The notes beneath the pieces are model-generated. The model saw only the letters and a list, made by a program, of their open reading frames with translations. It searched no databases and was not told the DNA's origin. Shown here piece after piece: positions 11,382-25,598 of a stretch of 64,000 nt of DNA. The DNA comes from Geosiphon pyriformis. Taxonomy: Eukaryota; Glomeromycota; Glomeromycetes; Archaeosporales; Geosiphonaceae. A program made the translations under genes and the position numbers. The stretch's first letter is position 1. Each line of letters begins with the position of its first letter. The stretch covers positions 146,769 to 210,768 of the forward strand of contig JAAOMT010000109.1 of the NCBI GenBank assembly GCA_016748015.1. Reading direction: 5' to 3'.

Positions 11382-14300
11382 ATGAATTTAATCATTTTAC
11401 AAATAAAGAAAAATACTGGATAAATATTAAAAATTTTCACTAAATTATGATAAATGCAAATTATTATTATATTATGTAAATATTTGTAGAATTTTCAATA
11501 GTATTTTTTATTCAATTTAACACTTAGGAACTTATTAACAATATTTACTTCATTGAAAATCCTGAATATGATAGGCTTTTTTGAAAAAGTTTTTTTGTTT
11601 TTCGGAAAAAAGTTATATGATCTAGGAAATTAATAGTAAAAGATCATAATTGCGAATTTCTTTTTTAATTGAAAAAATCATAAATTTTTAGCTCTGGCTA
11701 AAAAATATTGAAATTTATTAAAGATTTTCAATGATCTCCACTTTCAAATTGGATATCATTCCGCCCAAGAAGAGATTTATGATGATTTCACAAGCACAAA
11801 AAATGACGCCGTAAAAAAAAAAACACCAATTAAAATAAATAAAATTCTTCTATTATGATATGGGGCACAAACAGAAACCAGGTCATATGCTTCATGCATG
11901 CATTAAAAAATTGCATCTTTTACACCGGCACTTTTTTAAGATATTTATCATCTGATGATACGATAGAAAGTTTCCTCTTTAGAATTTCAATCAAAATTAA
12001 ATTTGGACTCCTAACCTATGTCAGTTAAACAAGAAAAAGCCCTGCAATCTGTAAAACCAATCCTAGTCCTTACCATATAAAAATAAAGTTTTTATTCTAT
12101 CCGCCAAGAATTGATATTATATAAAAATGGTAACTTTTTAGTTTGAATTTAAAATTTATGCTTTTTAAACACTGATAATAAAAAATTAGGATTAAGTATT
12201 TTGATATACGGAACTTGGTAACATGCAGATTGTCATCATTTCCTGTTTCTGTAACTATGGTGTCATGTCAAAATAATAAAATTAATGGAAGTCGATGCAA
12301 AATTTTCGCAGTATTGAGTTTTGATTAACATTGTCAAGTCAAATAAAATGCTTACACCATGAAAATCTCATATTTTGTGCGTTATGCAGATTAATTGAAA
12401 TATGCATGAATTTTATAAAAAATTTCATTTTTTTCTATACTCGTTTCAACACAAAAAAAATCTTTAGAATGTCAAACTTTTCGATCGAGAAAGTGTAAAC
12501 ATTATTTACCGCGTGGTAAATTTCTTATGATGATGTCAACTTTTTTTAAATTTTATTATTGAAATGAACATTTGAAACTTTGAACGAAACAAAATCTATC
12601 CTAATTTAATTTAATTGAATTAAAATTTGAAATTGTGGAGTATATTTGAAATTAAATCCTGAAACTTTAATACTACATTAATATATTAAACAATAAAAGA
12701 TATTTTAGTTTTTTATACTTGAAGTTTTAAGAGCACATATTTAAAAGCCTTTTCTTTAAAAACCAAATAGCTTTTACTGCTAATAATTTAATTTACAATT
12801 ACTTAAACTTCAACTATTAATAATAATTTTTATTGATAATAAAGTAAAAAAAAGCTAAGATTTTATGTGTACAGTATATTTGGTTTCTAATTGAATAGAT
12901 ATTAACATTAAAATTATTAAAATTTTTCTTGTAAAGCCAAATTAAATATTGATTAAAAAGTTTTTTAGTTTTTAAATCTAATTAAAATCTACTACTTTTC
13001 CATAAAAACTTAAATAAAAATATATATATATAACCTGAAAAATTTAAAAAAAGCTTTACTTATTATTTTAAATATTTGGTAAAAATAATTCAATTTTAAA
13101 GACTATGTAAATAAAACACAAATATTAAGCATTTCATAGATTTACATAGATTTTAATTACTTAATCAATGATTTGAAATTCAGAGTTATTCAAAAAAAAG
13201 GATTTACAAATTTTTAAATTAAATATTAATATGAAACAATTTCAATTACTTCATTTTATTTTATTTTTATTTTAAAATAAATTTTTGAAAAAAAATAATC
13301 CTAAATTATTCACAGCCTAATTTTCTGGCCGTTATATATTTTATGATACTAAAAGAAATAAATTTCTTTCAAAAATTAAATCTAAATATTTTTCAGGATC
13401 AAATTTTTTAAAATGCTCTTTGATCTTAAATAAAACATATCAAACTTTTTTTTTTGCATCTTTGTTTGGTTTTTCAAAATATAAAAAATGGAGGAAATCT
13501 TTTGGTGTAACAAGTTCAATTCTACCCAAATAAAGTAACTGATCAGTTAATAAAAAAAGATAAAATATTCCATTGTAATCACAGGCTTTATAGCGAACCG
13601 AAATGTGCGCGCAAAACACACATTGCAGCACAGCATGCACACAAAACATGTTCATAAGCACACTGTTAGTGGAAACACTTTTTTTTTTTAAGACTATTCA
13701 CAGCCTAGTCACATATATTAATATGTTGCTATTGTTGCAATTTTCGAACGTGTCACACATAAAGTCGTTTAAAATGGGTATTGCCACCTTTTCAAGCGAT
13801 AAATTTTTTTTTGCCTTTCTTACCTTTTGTCAATCCCTGTCTCAAACTGCTACAGCTGTTGCTGTCGCTGCTTTCATATTCTTGGGCTGTTCTTCCATTT
13901 TATTTGATTCAATCCCTGGCTAAATTATCTTGAAAGTTTTCCTCGCTCCACCCATTCCTCATAGCCGCTTTTTTTAAAATCTATTTGATTTTCATCTGAT
14001 ACTTTCCAAAAAAGCATTCAAAATTTGATTTTCCTTTCCCAAATTCTGAAAATTTGAGCAACCTTTATCAATCGCTTTTTTCTTATTTTCATATGTTATT
14101 CTTTGATTCATTTTTCTAATTGATTCCCAAATTTTGAATGTGTGGTAAAAATTTACAAGCCGAGTATTCCAAGTTCATACGACCTCACAAACCGAATACA
14201 ACTCCTTCCCTGTTTTGAATACAAAGACAAGTTTTAGATTATTCCAAGAATCAAATTCACAAATTTGCCCAACAAAACAAGAAATCCGCCCTATTTGAAG

Positions 14301-14417
14301 AAATCCTTCGAAAATTTAGTAAAAAATACAAACCAGTCTGCCAGCCTGCGATTGTGAATTTGGATTCATTTCAAATATTAAACTAGAATTTTCTAACGAC
14401 ACAATAAGTCTTTACAA

Positions 14418-17400
14418 ATGATGGAATATGTATTCGTTGATGATTTACACCGCTATAAACGTCTAAAGGTTACTCGTGCATGTGAATCTTGCCGCCGACG
14501 CAAAGTCAAATGTGACGGCGGTTCTGGTGGTTCACAAACCCCTTGCTCAAGCTGTCGAAAACTCAAGATTGACTGTATCTTTTCGAATATGGCGTTGAAA
14601 CGTGCCGTCTCTGCCGCGCCAAAAACAGAAGCGGAGCAAATGGATGAACGGTGGCAACGTGTTGAAAGTCTTTTGCAAAAACTTGATGAGGATGAAATTA
14701 AGCAAGGGAAAAAAGGTACGCAGGGTGAAAGACAGGATACTAGAGTGGTAAAAAGTTTGTGTTGGATCATTCCGAGGAATGGGCCCATTTTTCGGTCCAT
14801 CTATTTAGGATATTTAATCTCCGCAATCCTTATTTCATCATATAATTTTAATAAACTTACATCTTCTAAATCCCACGCGCCTTAAATTTGTTTCCTCTTT
14901 TCCCCCTTCTCCGCGCTCAAAAATGTCAATTTTTCTGCCCCGATTCATCCTTTTTCATGATAATACACTACTGGATGTACTTACAAACTTTGCCACCCAA
15001 TTTACAATAGAATGTAATGGCCGTCGAAATCATAATTATTCTGACGAATCTGTAAGCCTACTTAAGGAAAATGAAGGCAGCGCTCATGTTGGCGAAATTA
15101 TCATATGTCCTGAACCACAACTTCCATTTGTTCACCTTCCCTCGCACGCTGGTAATCCAACTCCTGATTTGGCAGCTGACTTGATTCAGCTTTACTTTCA
15201 AAATGTGCATCCCTACGTACCAATTCTGCACAAAGCTGATTTCTTACGTTGTTTGACTGACAAGAAAAATCCAGTCTCCCCATTGCTTATGTACGCCATT
15301 TTTGCCATGGCTGCTAAATTTTCGGATGATCCTATGGTGAGATTAGATGTAATGAAGCCAGAAACAGCAGGACTTCTTTATTATAATTGGGCAAAAGGTA
15401 AATTTGAGGTTTTCTAATAAAATTTCCCTTTGTAATTTTTTTTACTAACAGTCTCTTTGTTCGATTCAGATCTCCTGGATGACTTTTTGGATACCCCACG
15501 TTTATCAACCATTCAGGCTCAAATTCTCATGCTAAAATTCCAAGAAGGTATTCCTCGAAAAGGTTTCTTCTTCCGAAGTTGGTTATACTTTGGGGTGATT
15601 ATCCGAATGGCAGAAAATTTGGGCCTTAATACGAAAGGTAGCCAGCAGAATATGAATATTTCCCGCGAAGAAATGACTAGTCGTAAGCGATTATGGCAAA
15701 CTTGTTTCTTGTATGATCAGTTGATGAATGGTGCACAAGGTACGACTGAACTAAGCTTTATCGTTTTCAATTGATTTTCATTCTATCCTGATATGATTTT
15801 TGGAATTCCTAATTATATTGCAGGAAGAGATGCTGTTATATCGTTGAGTAACGCCGATATTGAATTACCGTCAAAAGCTGATTTTCCTGATGAGCAAGAA
15901 TTTCAAATTCAGACAGATTTTGTTCACCTCGTACAATTAACTAAAATCTTGGCCAGTGTAGGGTCACTAAACTCAACTGCTTCCGGGACATGGTCATCAA
16001 ACCCAAAATTACAAATTCTTGATGCTACGTTGGATGCTTGGACTTCAGCTCTGCCACTAAGACTTCAATGCTCATCAGCTTTGGAAGAAAGGAATAACTC
16101 ATTACCGCAGTTTCCAACTTCCCATTTCGCCGGTTTCCTTAACATTCTTTATCACACCATTCAAATCTTGCTACACCGGCCTTACATCACCAGTATTCAA
16201 GATAGTGATAAAATTTCAACACCACATCCCCATCATCTCAATAAATGCACCATTGCAGCAAATAGTATTTCACAAACCTCCCAATCAATGTTTAATAATT
16301 GGGGTCCAATGGTGTTCCAATATCCGATTCGTGGTGGAAATTTCGGTGTATTTTGTTTGGTGGCAGCATCAATGATTCATTTAGTAAACATGGGATCGTC
16401 TGATTTGAGATTTGCTCGAACAGCAACTGAACATTTGGTACGAACTTTAAAAGTTCTTGGAATTTGTGTTGAACAAGGTGCTGCCTCTGAATTGCGTGAT
16501 AAGGTTCATTCATTAGAAGCAGCTTTTTCTGCTCAACAAGCTCGAAACTCTGCAGCTGTTTTGATGATGTTTCATCCTGGCTCAAACTCCAATCCGCTTA
16601 ATTCATCGGGTGCCAGTCATCATTCGTCCTTGTTAAAATCACGCCGAACATCACCGAAAAGACGAGCTACAGCTGCTAATGGTGTACAAATAACAATTGA
16701 TCAAGAAGGTTCGCGTCATTTACTTTCAAGCAGTCTTCCCGACAGTTTTTTCGATTCGACACTTCCCATTCCATCACAATTCCAAGATGGGTCTTTATAC
16801 CTATTAGCAGATGATATAAATTGTGAACATCAATCATTTGATAACTCTACATTGGAAAATGTGCCAGCTTCAGTGCAAGATCTCGAAAATCGACAATCAT
16901 TTAGCATGATGCATCATCATCAATCGATGGATGATGGTATAATTTTGAATTCGACACAAGTGGTAAATATCACGTTTAACTTTGCTATTGTTTGCTGCCT
17001 TCAATTTCAAAGGCTCCAACGTTCAGCTTGATATTAACAAAAAAACTTTCTTTGATAATTTGAAACAGATCGATTTGAACACTTCAGATGATCCAAACAC
17101 TACGTATTGTGATCCAAATACTTTATCAGTCTGGTCAAACACAACACAACAGCATGCAGTATGGTCATCAGCTGGTAGTAGTGGTACCATTAGTCCCGCG
17201 AGTATGACCACATCACCCATAACAACACCTGCACCATCAACTCGAAATCACTCGCCAATTCCATCAACACAATCATTATCTTTGGAACACCTTAATTTTT
17301 TGAATAGTACTAGTAATGTAGGCTCCAATTCAATAATTGCATCATCAACCGATTCTACTCCTTCGCGTGTTTGCCAACAGCTGACGTCTCTCATAAGTCC

Positions 17401-17455
17401 GGTGATTTTAGCGTCACAGAAGGCTTGTGAATTAAGTTTATACTCAGAGTATTGA
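14418..17455 (+). CDS. Zn2Cys6 fungal transcription factor with Fungal_trans domain (five exons)
   Basis: Five exons join in phase: 14418-14715, 15011-15397, 15452-15739, 15824-16936 (or 16962), and 17013 (or 17027)-17455, giving about 842-846 residues. Exon 1 carries a complete binuclear zinc cluster, C22-x2-C25-x6-C32-x10-C43-x2-C46-x6-C53, preceded by basic residues (RLKVTRACESCRRRKVKC), which binds DNA in this family. A short helix that could dimerise follows (about 75-95). Exons 2-4 hold the Fungal_trans regulatory domain, starting near residue 157 (HPYVPILHK at 166) and including SRKRLWQTCF (about 305-314). The C-terminal third is rich in Ser, Thr, Asn and Gln, as in activation regions. 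Introns are short, with a CTAAC branch site visible in intron 2. Intron 4 has two phase-compatible splice pairs. A nuclear regulator; targets cannot be read from sequence. ATG 14418 is followed immediately by a second ATG at 14421. Confidence 0.92.
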
Positions 17456-17716
17456 GAGTATGAACAAAAAAACTTTTTTCATTTCAATGACGCCTGGTGC
17501 GCAACTATCACTTAAAAATATGAACAATAGATTTTTTTTAATTTCAAAAATTTTTCAGTTTTCGATGTCTACTATATCCTCCATATACATAGCCCCTTGC
17601 ATATAAAATTCATTGTATATTTATCTTTCATGACGATATTTTTTTTTCCCCACATATTCACCTTTTTCTCTGCATTATATTGTATAAAATTTGCAGACCC
17701 TTAATTGATTTTTCCA

Positions 17717-17722
17717 ATAAAT
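17717..17722 (+). terminator. Candidate polyadenylation signal AATAAA
   Basis: AATAAA lies 262 bases after the stop codon of the Zn2Cys6 gene, in a T-rich 3' region. Canonical hexamers are common by chance in AT-rich DNA, so this is only a candidate. Confidence 0.35.
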
Positions 17723-19771
17723 ATTTTTCACATTAAATTTTTTCTTTGTATTTTTTATTTTCTCTTCACTTTTTAAACACACATACACAAAAAATATGGT
17801 AGACATGCCGAAGTTTTGTTTAAAGAAAGAAATTTGGTTATGAATTTAAAATTAGTTTAATGTTCAACACACATAAAATTTTTCCGGAAAAAACAAAGAT
17901 CATGCTGAAAAATTTAAAATCAATTTTCTTTAATTATGGAGATATTTTGGGGGATTGGATCAATATTTTAAAGATCGTTCAAATCAAATTTTAAACTGCC
18001 CATGGATTCACAAATTTGATTTGTGCGACTTAATTGCTCGTTTTGTGTAATACCCAATTTAAGATCCTGAAACTGGGGCGCTCCAGTTTAGAAACCAGTT
18101 TTCGGGTCGCTCAAGCGGAATTCTTTGAAAGTTTATGGCATGAAGGGATACAACCGACTGCAGGGGAAATTTATTCACAGAATTTTAATAATACTTATTA
18201 TTTCGGCTGGAAAGTGAACTCAATTAATATTAAAATCCTTCACATGTACTTGAAAAATTTAGCTGCAGTTGAAGAAAATTTCCGATTATTAAAAGGAAGA
18301 AATATTATTTTTTTGAATGTTACCATTTTTCGATAAACAATAATGTTGAAAAAAATGTGTCAGCACGTGGGTTTAAAATCAATCTTGTCGTTTCGTCGAG
18401 AAATCCATCAGTTGGATCACTTTAGCTGATTAAGTTTGAAGATAATTAGGTTTTCCTGACTTCGCTTTTACTTTTAACTATAAAATAAATTCCAATTGAG
18501 AAGCAAATAAAGGGGGTTTAACCACCAAAAAGCCTTTGTTACCTACCACTCCCAATAAACAAGCAACACGTGTGAAACGAGTGCTTAAACTTTTTTTAAA
18601 ATCTGGCAACAAATTCATTTCGACTCTTTCATCTTCCAATAAAACCCTCCACTCCAAAATGTCTTCGAAATGCTATGATTTGATTTAAATATATTGAAAT
18701 CCAAAGATCTTGACGGAAAAATGTGGTATTCAAGTAGTTTATAAGTGACAAAGGATGCCCAGATTTGTAAAAATTTTGCTTGGTCATTTTATTTTTAGAT
18801 AAAGAATAAATAAATTATATGGCTTTGGAAAAATAACCAATCTTTCCATGCATCTTTTAACATTAATTGGTCTTAAAATGATCTGATTTGAACATTCATA
18901 TCCTAAAAATCAGGGTTCAGGACGTGAAAATTTTTTTTTATAAATTGGAACAATTTTACATAGTAACTTAAGACTCCAATTTGATAAATTTATGTGAGGC
19001 TCCTGAATGTCGGTACTTGACAGCTTTTCTACCAATAAGAATGGCATGACTTTTTTTATTATTAATTGGGCCAATAATAGTTCCAAGTCCCAAGAGTTTA
19101 CATTTACCTGATTGGTGGCTTTAATTTAATAAATTGGCAGACTTTTTGCAAAATTGAATTAAGACATTCATATTCAAGGTATAATCTGTTTTGTATAATT
19201 TTTAACTTTTGGGTTCTCAATACTCGGGAGAGGAGTTTTGATATTATCTATTATTCTCACGTCGGCATGCGCCTTCCAATTGATTTGACAACCATGTTGT
19301 AATCCATACATGCCTGACACACATATTCTGTTTAAGTATGCGTGGAAATGTAATCTCAAGGGTTTATATCATTGCTAATTATTTTGCCGTTATCCCTTTA
19401 TTCGATCTTTTTATTAGAACTTAAAATTAAGTTATATGATTCAGCCAAATCTAAGATGAGGAATACGTCAAAAATAAACTTATTTTATGTTCTGGGGAAA
19501 GAAAAAAAATTTTGCCCACTAGAAAGGCTAAAAATTCCAAAGTAAGAATATTGGTATTCAGAAGCAAATACATTTATGTTCAAAATAAATTTTTTAGAAA
19601 TATTTTTAGAAAATAATAAAAAAAGGCAAGATATTTTCCTCATGAATGATAAAAAAAATCTGATTTAATAATATATTTTCTTTGATCCTATATTGAAAAT
19701 GAAGATTTTTGACCCATTACTTGGACTTGTTTTTAAAAAAAGGAAATTTTCATCAATTTATTGAAATTTAA

Positions 19772-19772
<1 letters not shown>

Positions 19773-19847
<75 letters not shown>
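19773..19847. repeat. (AAT)n microsatellite
   Basis: About 25 uninterrupted AAT/TAA units. It is the longest simple repeat of the window. Confidence 0.95.
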
Positions 19848-22800
19848 CCCTTTAAAATCTTAGTTTGTACAAAATTTGCGAATTAATTAAATTTTCTAAT
19901 TAGTCAAGATTTTTGCTTCAAATGGTTGTGAAAGTAAATTTTTTTTCTTGTCAATAATAAAGCTTTTTAATACAAGACAAATTGCGATGAAATGTTTATT
20001 ATTTAATTTAATTTATTTTAAGTCCTTTGTTTCTTTTTAAACATTTAATACTTGGATCTAGGAAATGGGTTTTGAAACAAAATTCTGAAAGAGATTTAAT
20101 CGATTATCATTGATTTTCATGCACAAACACAAACAACGAACTTCCTAAAACGATGAGTAAATCATATTTGCATTGGTGATACGAGAAACTGTTTGTTTTC
20201 AGTTTGGTGAAATTTTTTTTTGAACAGCTGTCAAGTTTTTAGATGCAGGTTTTTTAAAGTTTGTAGTATTAAAAATTCGGAATGTATCTAATATTTGCTG
20301 AATCAAAAACTTGAAGTACATGATAAATATCCTAATAGGACAGAGATTTGATGATATAAAAAAAATTAAAGTTTATTAATTGAAATTGCGAAATGGAACA
20401 CTTACAAGACAATACAACACATAGAGTTGTACCCAAACAATTTTTGAAATAAAAATCAGAATAATTTGATCAAATTATCTACTAACAAAACCGTTTAAAA
20501 ACCAAATAACACAAAAAATTTCCTGCATCAAATCTTAATTTTCCACGTGGGTTCAGTTGAGATAACATCAGGATTTTCTAAAAAATTTACTCGAGAAAAA
20601 TGGAAATCTTGTGTTAAAGGAAACATTCCATTTATTTTCTACTTTTTTAATTGGCCGAAAAGAGTTAAACACTTTTGAAATTTTTCGACTTAAAGTAGTT
20701 TATGTTAGACAACTTGTCAATATTTATATTATTTTATATCCAAACTCTAGTTATTAAACACTAACTATTTTTAATATTCAAAAGAAAAATTAAATATTGT
20801 ACAAATCTTTTTGCCGAAATCGCATGTTTTATTCTGATGCGTGACCAAATATCATAATATTAACATATTTTATGAATTTTTTTTTTAATTTTCACAAGAA
20901 ATTATCAAGTAATTAAGATTAAGTTCTTAATTTACGTGAGTTGAGATTTTATGGTTAAAGCTTTTAATTTTTTAAAGATTTATTCTTGGCCAAAATTGAA
21001 AATTCATTTAATCTTGTAAGAGATGAAGTAAATAAATCAAAATTTAAAGTCATATTGTAAACATTTTTAATTATTGTGTTGAAAACATAATTTTATCTCC
21101 TTAAATTTTTTATTAAAAAAATTTTCAACCTGAAATTCTCGAGTTACATTCAAATTTTAAATCATTAAATATTTTTTTTATCATTTTGAACATTATTAAT
21201 TTTAAATTATGTAATTTTCGCACTTCTATTCTTGAAAAAAATGTTTATTATAAACAATCAATTCATAGAAATCTAAAAGAAAAAAATTCATTGTAGTCTT
21301 TTTTTTTGAAATAGCATGAATTCTTGTCTCAATTTTTTTTAACATTCAATGTTTTAAATGAGTAATTTTTGGCAACCCATCAAAGTAAATTTTAAAGACT
21401 AAATTCTATAAAGAAAATTTTTGAAATATTTAAAATTTGTATCTCTAAAAATTTTTTTAATTATGCAAATAGAAATTACAAAAAAAAGTAGTTTCATACC
21501 AACCAAGTTGATTTGAAAAAAAAAATTCCTCACAAAATAATTTTAAAAAAAAATTCCAAATTTGATTTTAAAACTTTTAATTATATTAAAAATAAAATTT
21601 CGAATTTGAAAATAATTTAATCTTTTTAATTTGGATTATCAAGTATCAAAAGGTTGTAAATCTTTGTGAGTTTTTTTTATTTGCAACCCGAGTATGAGTA
21701 TGCTTTTCATTTTTTGAAAACCAATCTTAGTTTAAAATGAAAAGAAATTTATATTTGTTTGATAATTAATTTTTCCAATATTTTTCAATAAGATAAAAGT
21801 TTATTCATGTATCTTTTAAATATGCTTATGCTTTTATTGAATATCATAAATAAAATTTCGAATAAATTAAATAAATAATGGTAAAAAATATATATTTTTT
21901 AATGTTTAACCTTGGTATTTATCAATTTTTTAATACAAGTCCATTTCTTTTCTTTGAAAAAAAATTTTTGAAAATGATCTTCTGTCAAAGCTCAAACTTT
22001 CATCTATCGAGGTCTGAAATAACACACATTCCGATTTTAAATAGCAATCAAATCAGTTAAATAAGATTTCAGCTTTTAAAAATGTAAATTTTAAACCTCC
22101 AATTAAAAAGAAAATTTTTTAGGATTTCTTATTTGTGAAGATAATAAACTTGGTACTTTATAAAAGATTTGAAAAAAATTCTACTTTGTAAAATGTTTGT
22201 CAATAGCGAAATTAAAATGCTCTTAAATTGATTTGCAAAAATAATTGAAAAAATTCATTATTTCAAAAAAGATAATTTTTTCAAGCTCTTCAAAATATTT
22301 TCCCATTATTATAAAAATGGAAAAATGGAAAATTTTAAGGGTTCATTTTCTATTAAAAAGCAATCCATTCTTTTAAATTTAAATTTTTATTGTTTGATTA
22401 TTATTTTGTTTTTTTGTGAATATTAACAAATTTGAAGTTTTATTAAAAAAATTAATGTATATATTGTTTAGATTTTTTCATGTTTTATGATTCAAAATTA
22501 AATTATATGTTGATGATTTTTTTCATTTCTGGGAAAAAAGTCAAAAATCTAAAAGTTTTCATTTCAGCCAACATGTTTATTTTTTAGAATAAATTCAGCT
22601 GGTTTGCCAAATTGAAACTTTGGTTTTAAAAAGGGCTATGACGTATAGGAAATTTTGTTAAATAAAGTACATCAAAGCAAGCTTAAATATGTTCAAAAAA
22701 TCTTTTATAATCTGTAATTTTTAGTGTCAAAAATATTTGGAAAATGTAGTCCATGAGGTCAAAGTTTTATTGTTTCAAAAAATATATTATATTTATATAT

Positions 22801-25524
22801 TTTAATCGGGAATCAAAATCTCTGTTCATATTTTTCATGAAAAAATTTTATTGAATGTTCTTTCAGATATATATAGATTTTAAATGTTGTTTTAAAAGGC
22901 ACAGATCTTTTTGAATCGATCAAAGACAAATAAAGTCAAACCAAGAATAAAAATGAATCTCATTAAAAGTCTATTACAAAAGTGAATTTTCAAAAATAAA
23001 ATTAATGTTTTTACTTTTTAATCATTAATATGATGTTTATACATATATATATATATTTGAAAATTGACCTTTTTTTAAAAACTAAATTATACCTGTTTGA
23101 CATATCTATCTATTCAAAACTAATTAAAAATTATTGTATATACACTCATTAAAAGTTTTTTTCTTATTAAAAGTATTTAAAGCGCCTGAAAAAAGTTTTC
23201 ATTTTTATTTTCAAAAAAAATATATGCTTCAATATGAATTTAAAATTACAATAATTGCTAATTTCATTTAAAATTGGAAATCCTGATATAATTTTTTAAA
23301 AAAATATAACCCTTTATAATAGCATGAAAAATATACACATGCCTAATCTTTTGCACATAAAATTGGATATGATTTTGATAAAATCAAAATATAAACTTGC
23401 GATTTTCGACCCAGAAATAAAATATAATATAATATCTGTTAATCATATTTATTTAACGAAATCAATTATTTATTCAAAAAAGTTTTGATTCCAAGTTTTA
23501 CAAATTTCAAGAAGGAAATACCAAATTTAATAATTATTGGACAAAATTTAATTTTTCTCTATTAATATACTCACTATATATTACAAGAGTATCAACGTTT
23601 TATAATTATTTTTACCTTTTTTTAAATCCAATTCGGTTAATTTTTACTAAAAATTGCTCTTGGACTAAATGATAAAATATAAGAAAAAAAAGCTATCATG
23701 TGATTATTTTCAATAACCCTTTGTATTTTTATACTTTTTCTGAGTTTCTATCAAGAGCTCTGAGTAAAATTCTTGAAATATATTTTCAAAAAGCTCCATT
23801 TCCTGTGTTTTAGGAGTATATTCTCTTAAAGAACCAGCTGCCAAACTTGAATTTAAATTATTTAGTAAACATTGAAAAAGCTTACCATGATAAAAACAAA
23901 TTTCAAAATACGTTTTTATTCAATTTTTTTTAAATTGCAAATAACCAGACTTTGTATGGTTGTAAATTTATTTATCAAAAATATTGAAATTTGCTGCTTT
24001 TAAAATGTTAAGCCAAATTGTCCCTCAATTTAAAAAATCTAAACAAAAATTATTTCGGATTTAATTTGTTTGAATTTTTGTTAATATCTCAATGATTGGC
24101 AAAAACATACTTGGTTTTATGAAAAGCCTAAAAAATACAACATCAGTTTTTAATATTTAAAGTTTTTTTTTATTTTGAAAAAGATTCAAAAAAATGATTT
24201 ATGACAACTTTTAAAATTAAAATTTTTCTTAAACTCAAATTACAAATAGTTCAATATTTAAAATTTTATCTTCATTGTTCTTATTCTCAATATATTCAAA
24301 AAAAAACAATGATGCACAAATATTTTTAGTTCTTTTTTCTTGAAGAATTTTTGAGTGGATATGAAAACACATTTAAAGTCAGAAAACCATAATTAGGTTT
24401 GAAAATTTTCAAAAAATATTCATAAAAATGTTTTATTTTAATTTTTTCTTTACGACCAAACAAAGCACTTATAAATGCTCAAACAAGTACTTAACTTGCC
24501 ATATAATTTATTGATTTTAAAATTATTTACACAATATTAAAAACTATAAGATTTAAAATTTAATAAACTTATTTAAAGGGATATTGAAATACCAGTCATA
24601 TTTTTTAAAATTCAGAAAAAAACAACCATATTTTTCAAAATGCAAAAAAAAAATACGATTAGTCAAATAAGAACATAATTTTAATGTCAATTTTTGATAA
24701 ATAATGTGTTATTAATTTTAGTTTTTATAAATTTTTTTTTACAATAATAAATTAATAAAAAAATAAATTTAATTAAAAAAATCAATCACTAATCTCAATA
24801 TAATAAAACAGATTCAAAAATCAATCCAATTTAAATATATCATCATTTAAAGAAATAAGTCATAGTTTTTTGGTTATAATTCAACATCTATCATTTTTGT
24901 GAACTTATGCTAAATTTATCAAGTTTTTTTTCAACACCTTTATTTGTTATTATTTGTTAATAGGTTGAAAAAATTTAATTTTAAGATAAAAAATATCATG
25001 AGAATGCTTATTATTCTTGAACCTATTTGAAAAAGTGATAAATTTACTTTTTATTTTCCTATGTCATTATTTATAATATCAAGATAAATCTCACAGAAAT
25101 CTTACCAACGGTCACAATGATTAATGATTTTGTTTTCTCGATAATATACCCAACCACCCCTACCTATTTTCAATATTGATTAAAATGTTAAAAAAGTCAT
25201 CTTGTAATTCAACAAGTGTTACCTCCAAGCGGTCGTTTCAATTGCCAGTGTATTAATATCTAAAAAAAGAAGTCATTTGCAGTGTTCCATAAAATGTGCA
25301 CATATATCCTAAAAAGATTATTGTTTAAAATTTTGTTTTTTAAAACTCCCTTATTTTTTTGCAGAGCCAACCTATTTTTTATTTCACCATTTTGATTTAA
25401 AATGTTTACCAAATATTTTATGCGTTCAATAAACCAAGGATAATACGCATTATAAGCCACATTGTCTAACAAGATTGTTCACTCTGCATAAGCTGCAAAC
25501 GCCCAAAATCGTCTCAATTAGTTA

Positions 25525-25598
25525 ATCGTGGAGATTGTGATTGTCTCCATTTAATCACGATATTCTGCAGGAGTACAGTTCTCCTGAATCCAAGATTC
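25525..25598. other. Three consecutive short inverted repeats
   Basis: ATCGTG (25525-25530) pairs with CACGAT (25556-25561), enclosing a GGAG..CTCC inner pair. CAGGAG (25568-25573) pairs with CTCCTG (25581-25586) around a 7-base loop. GAATC (25586-25590) pairs with GATTC (25594-25598). The patch is GC-richer than its surroundings. It could be a structured RNA or a chance cluster; no known RNA family is recognised. Confidence 0.3.

Larger units (their letters stand above)
9956..14417. other. Intergenic region upstream of the Zn2Cys6 gene, no gene seen
   Basis: There is no convincing gene on either strand. It holds an ATT microsatellite and a C20 run (listed separately). Base composition becomes less AT-rich and CpG appears from about 13.6 kb, approaching the transcription-factor gene, where CACACATTGCAGCACAGCAT-type words and C-rich patches look like promoter or 5' UTR DNA. 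The opposed open frames 13440-13661 and 13603-13923 overlap and show no domain. Confidence 0.4.

Noticed and set aside
13603-13923. 106-codon plus frame upstream of the Zn2Cys6 gene
   Set aside because: It overlaps an opposite frame, is rich in F, S and T with no domain, and lies in what looks like promoter or 5' UTR DNA.
14453-14800. 115-codon minus-strand frame over exon 1 of the Zn2Cys6 gene
   Set aside because: It is a shadow of the zinc-cluster exon. The plus strand carries all six Cys and phase-correct introns.
16292-16585. 97-codon minus-strand frame inside exon 4 of the Zn2Cys6 gene
   Set aside because: Antisense shadow. The plus-strand frame is continuous with Fungal_trans.
18034-18336. 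100-codon plus frame downstream of the Zn2Cys6 gene
   Set aside because: Starts at TTG, has no recognisable domain and no splice sites linking it to anything. Composition alone is not enough.
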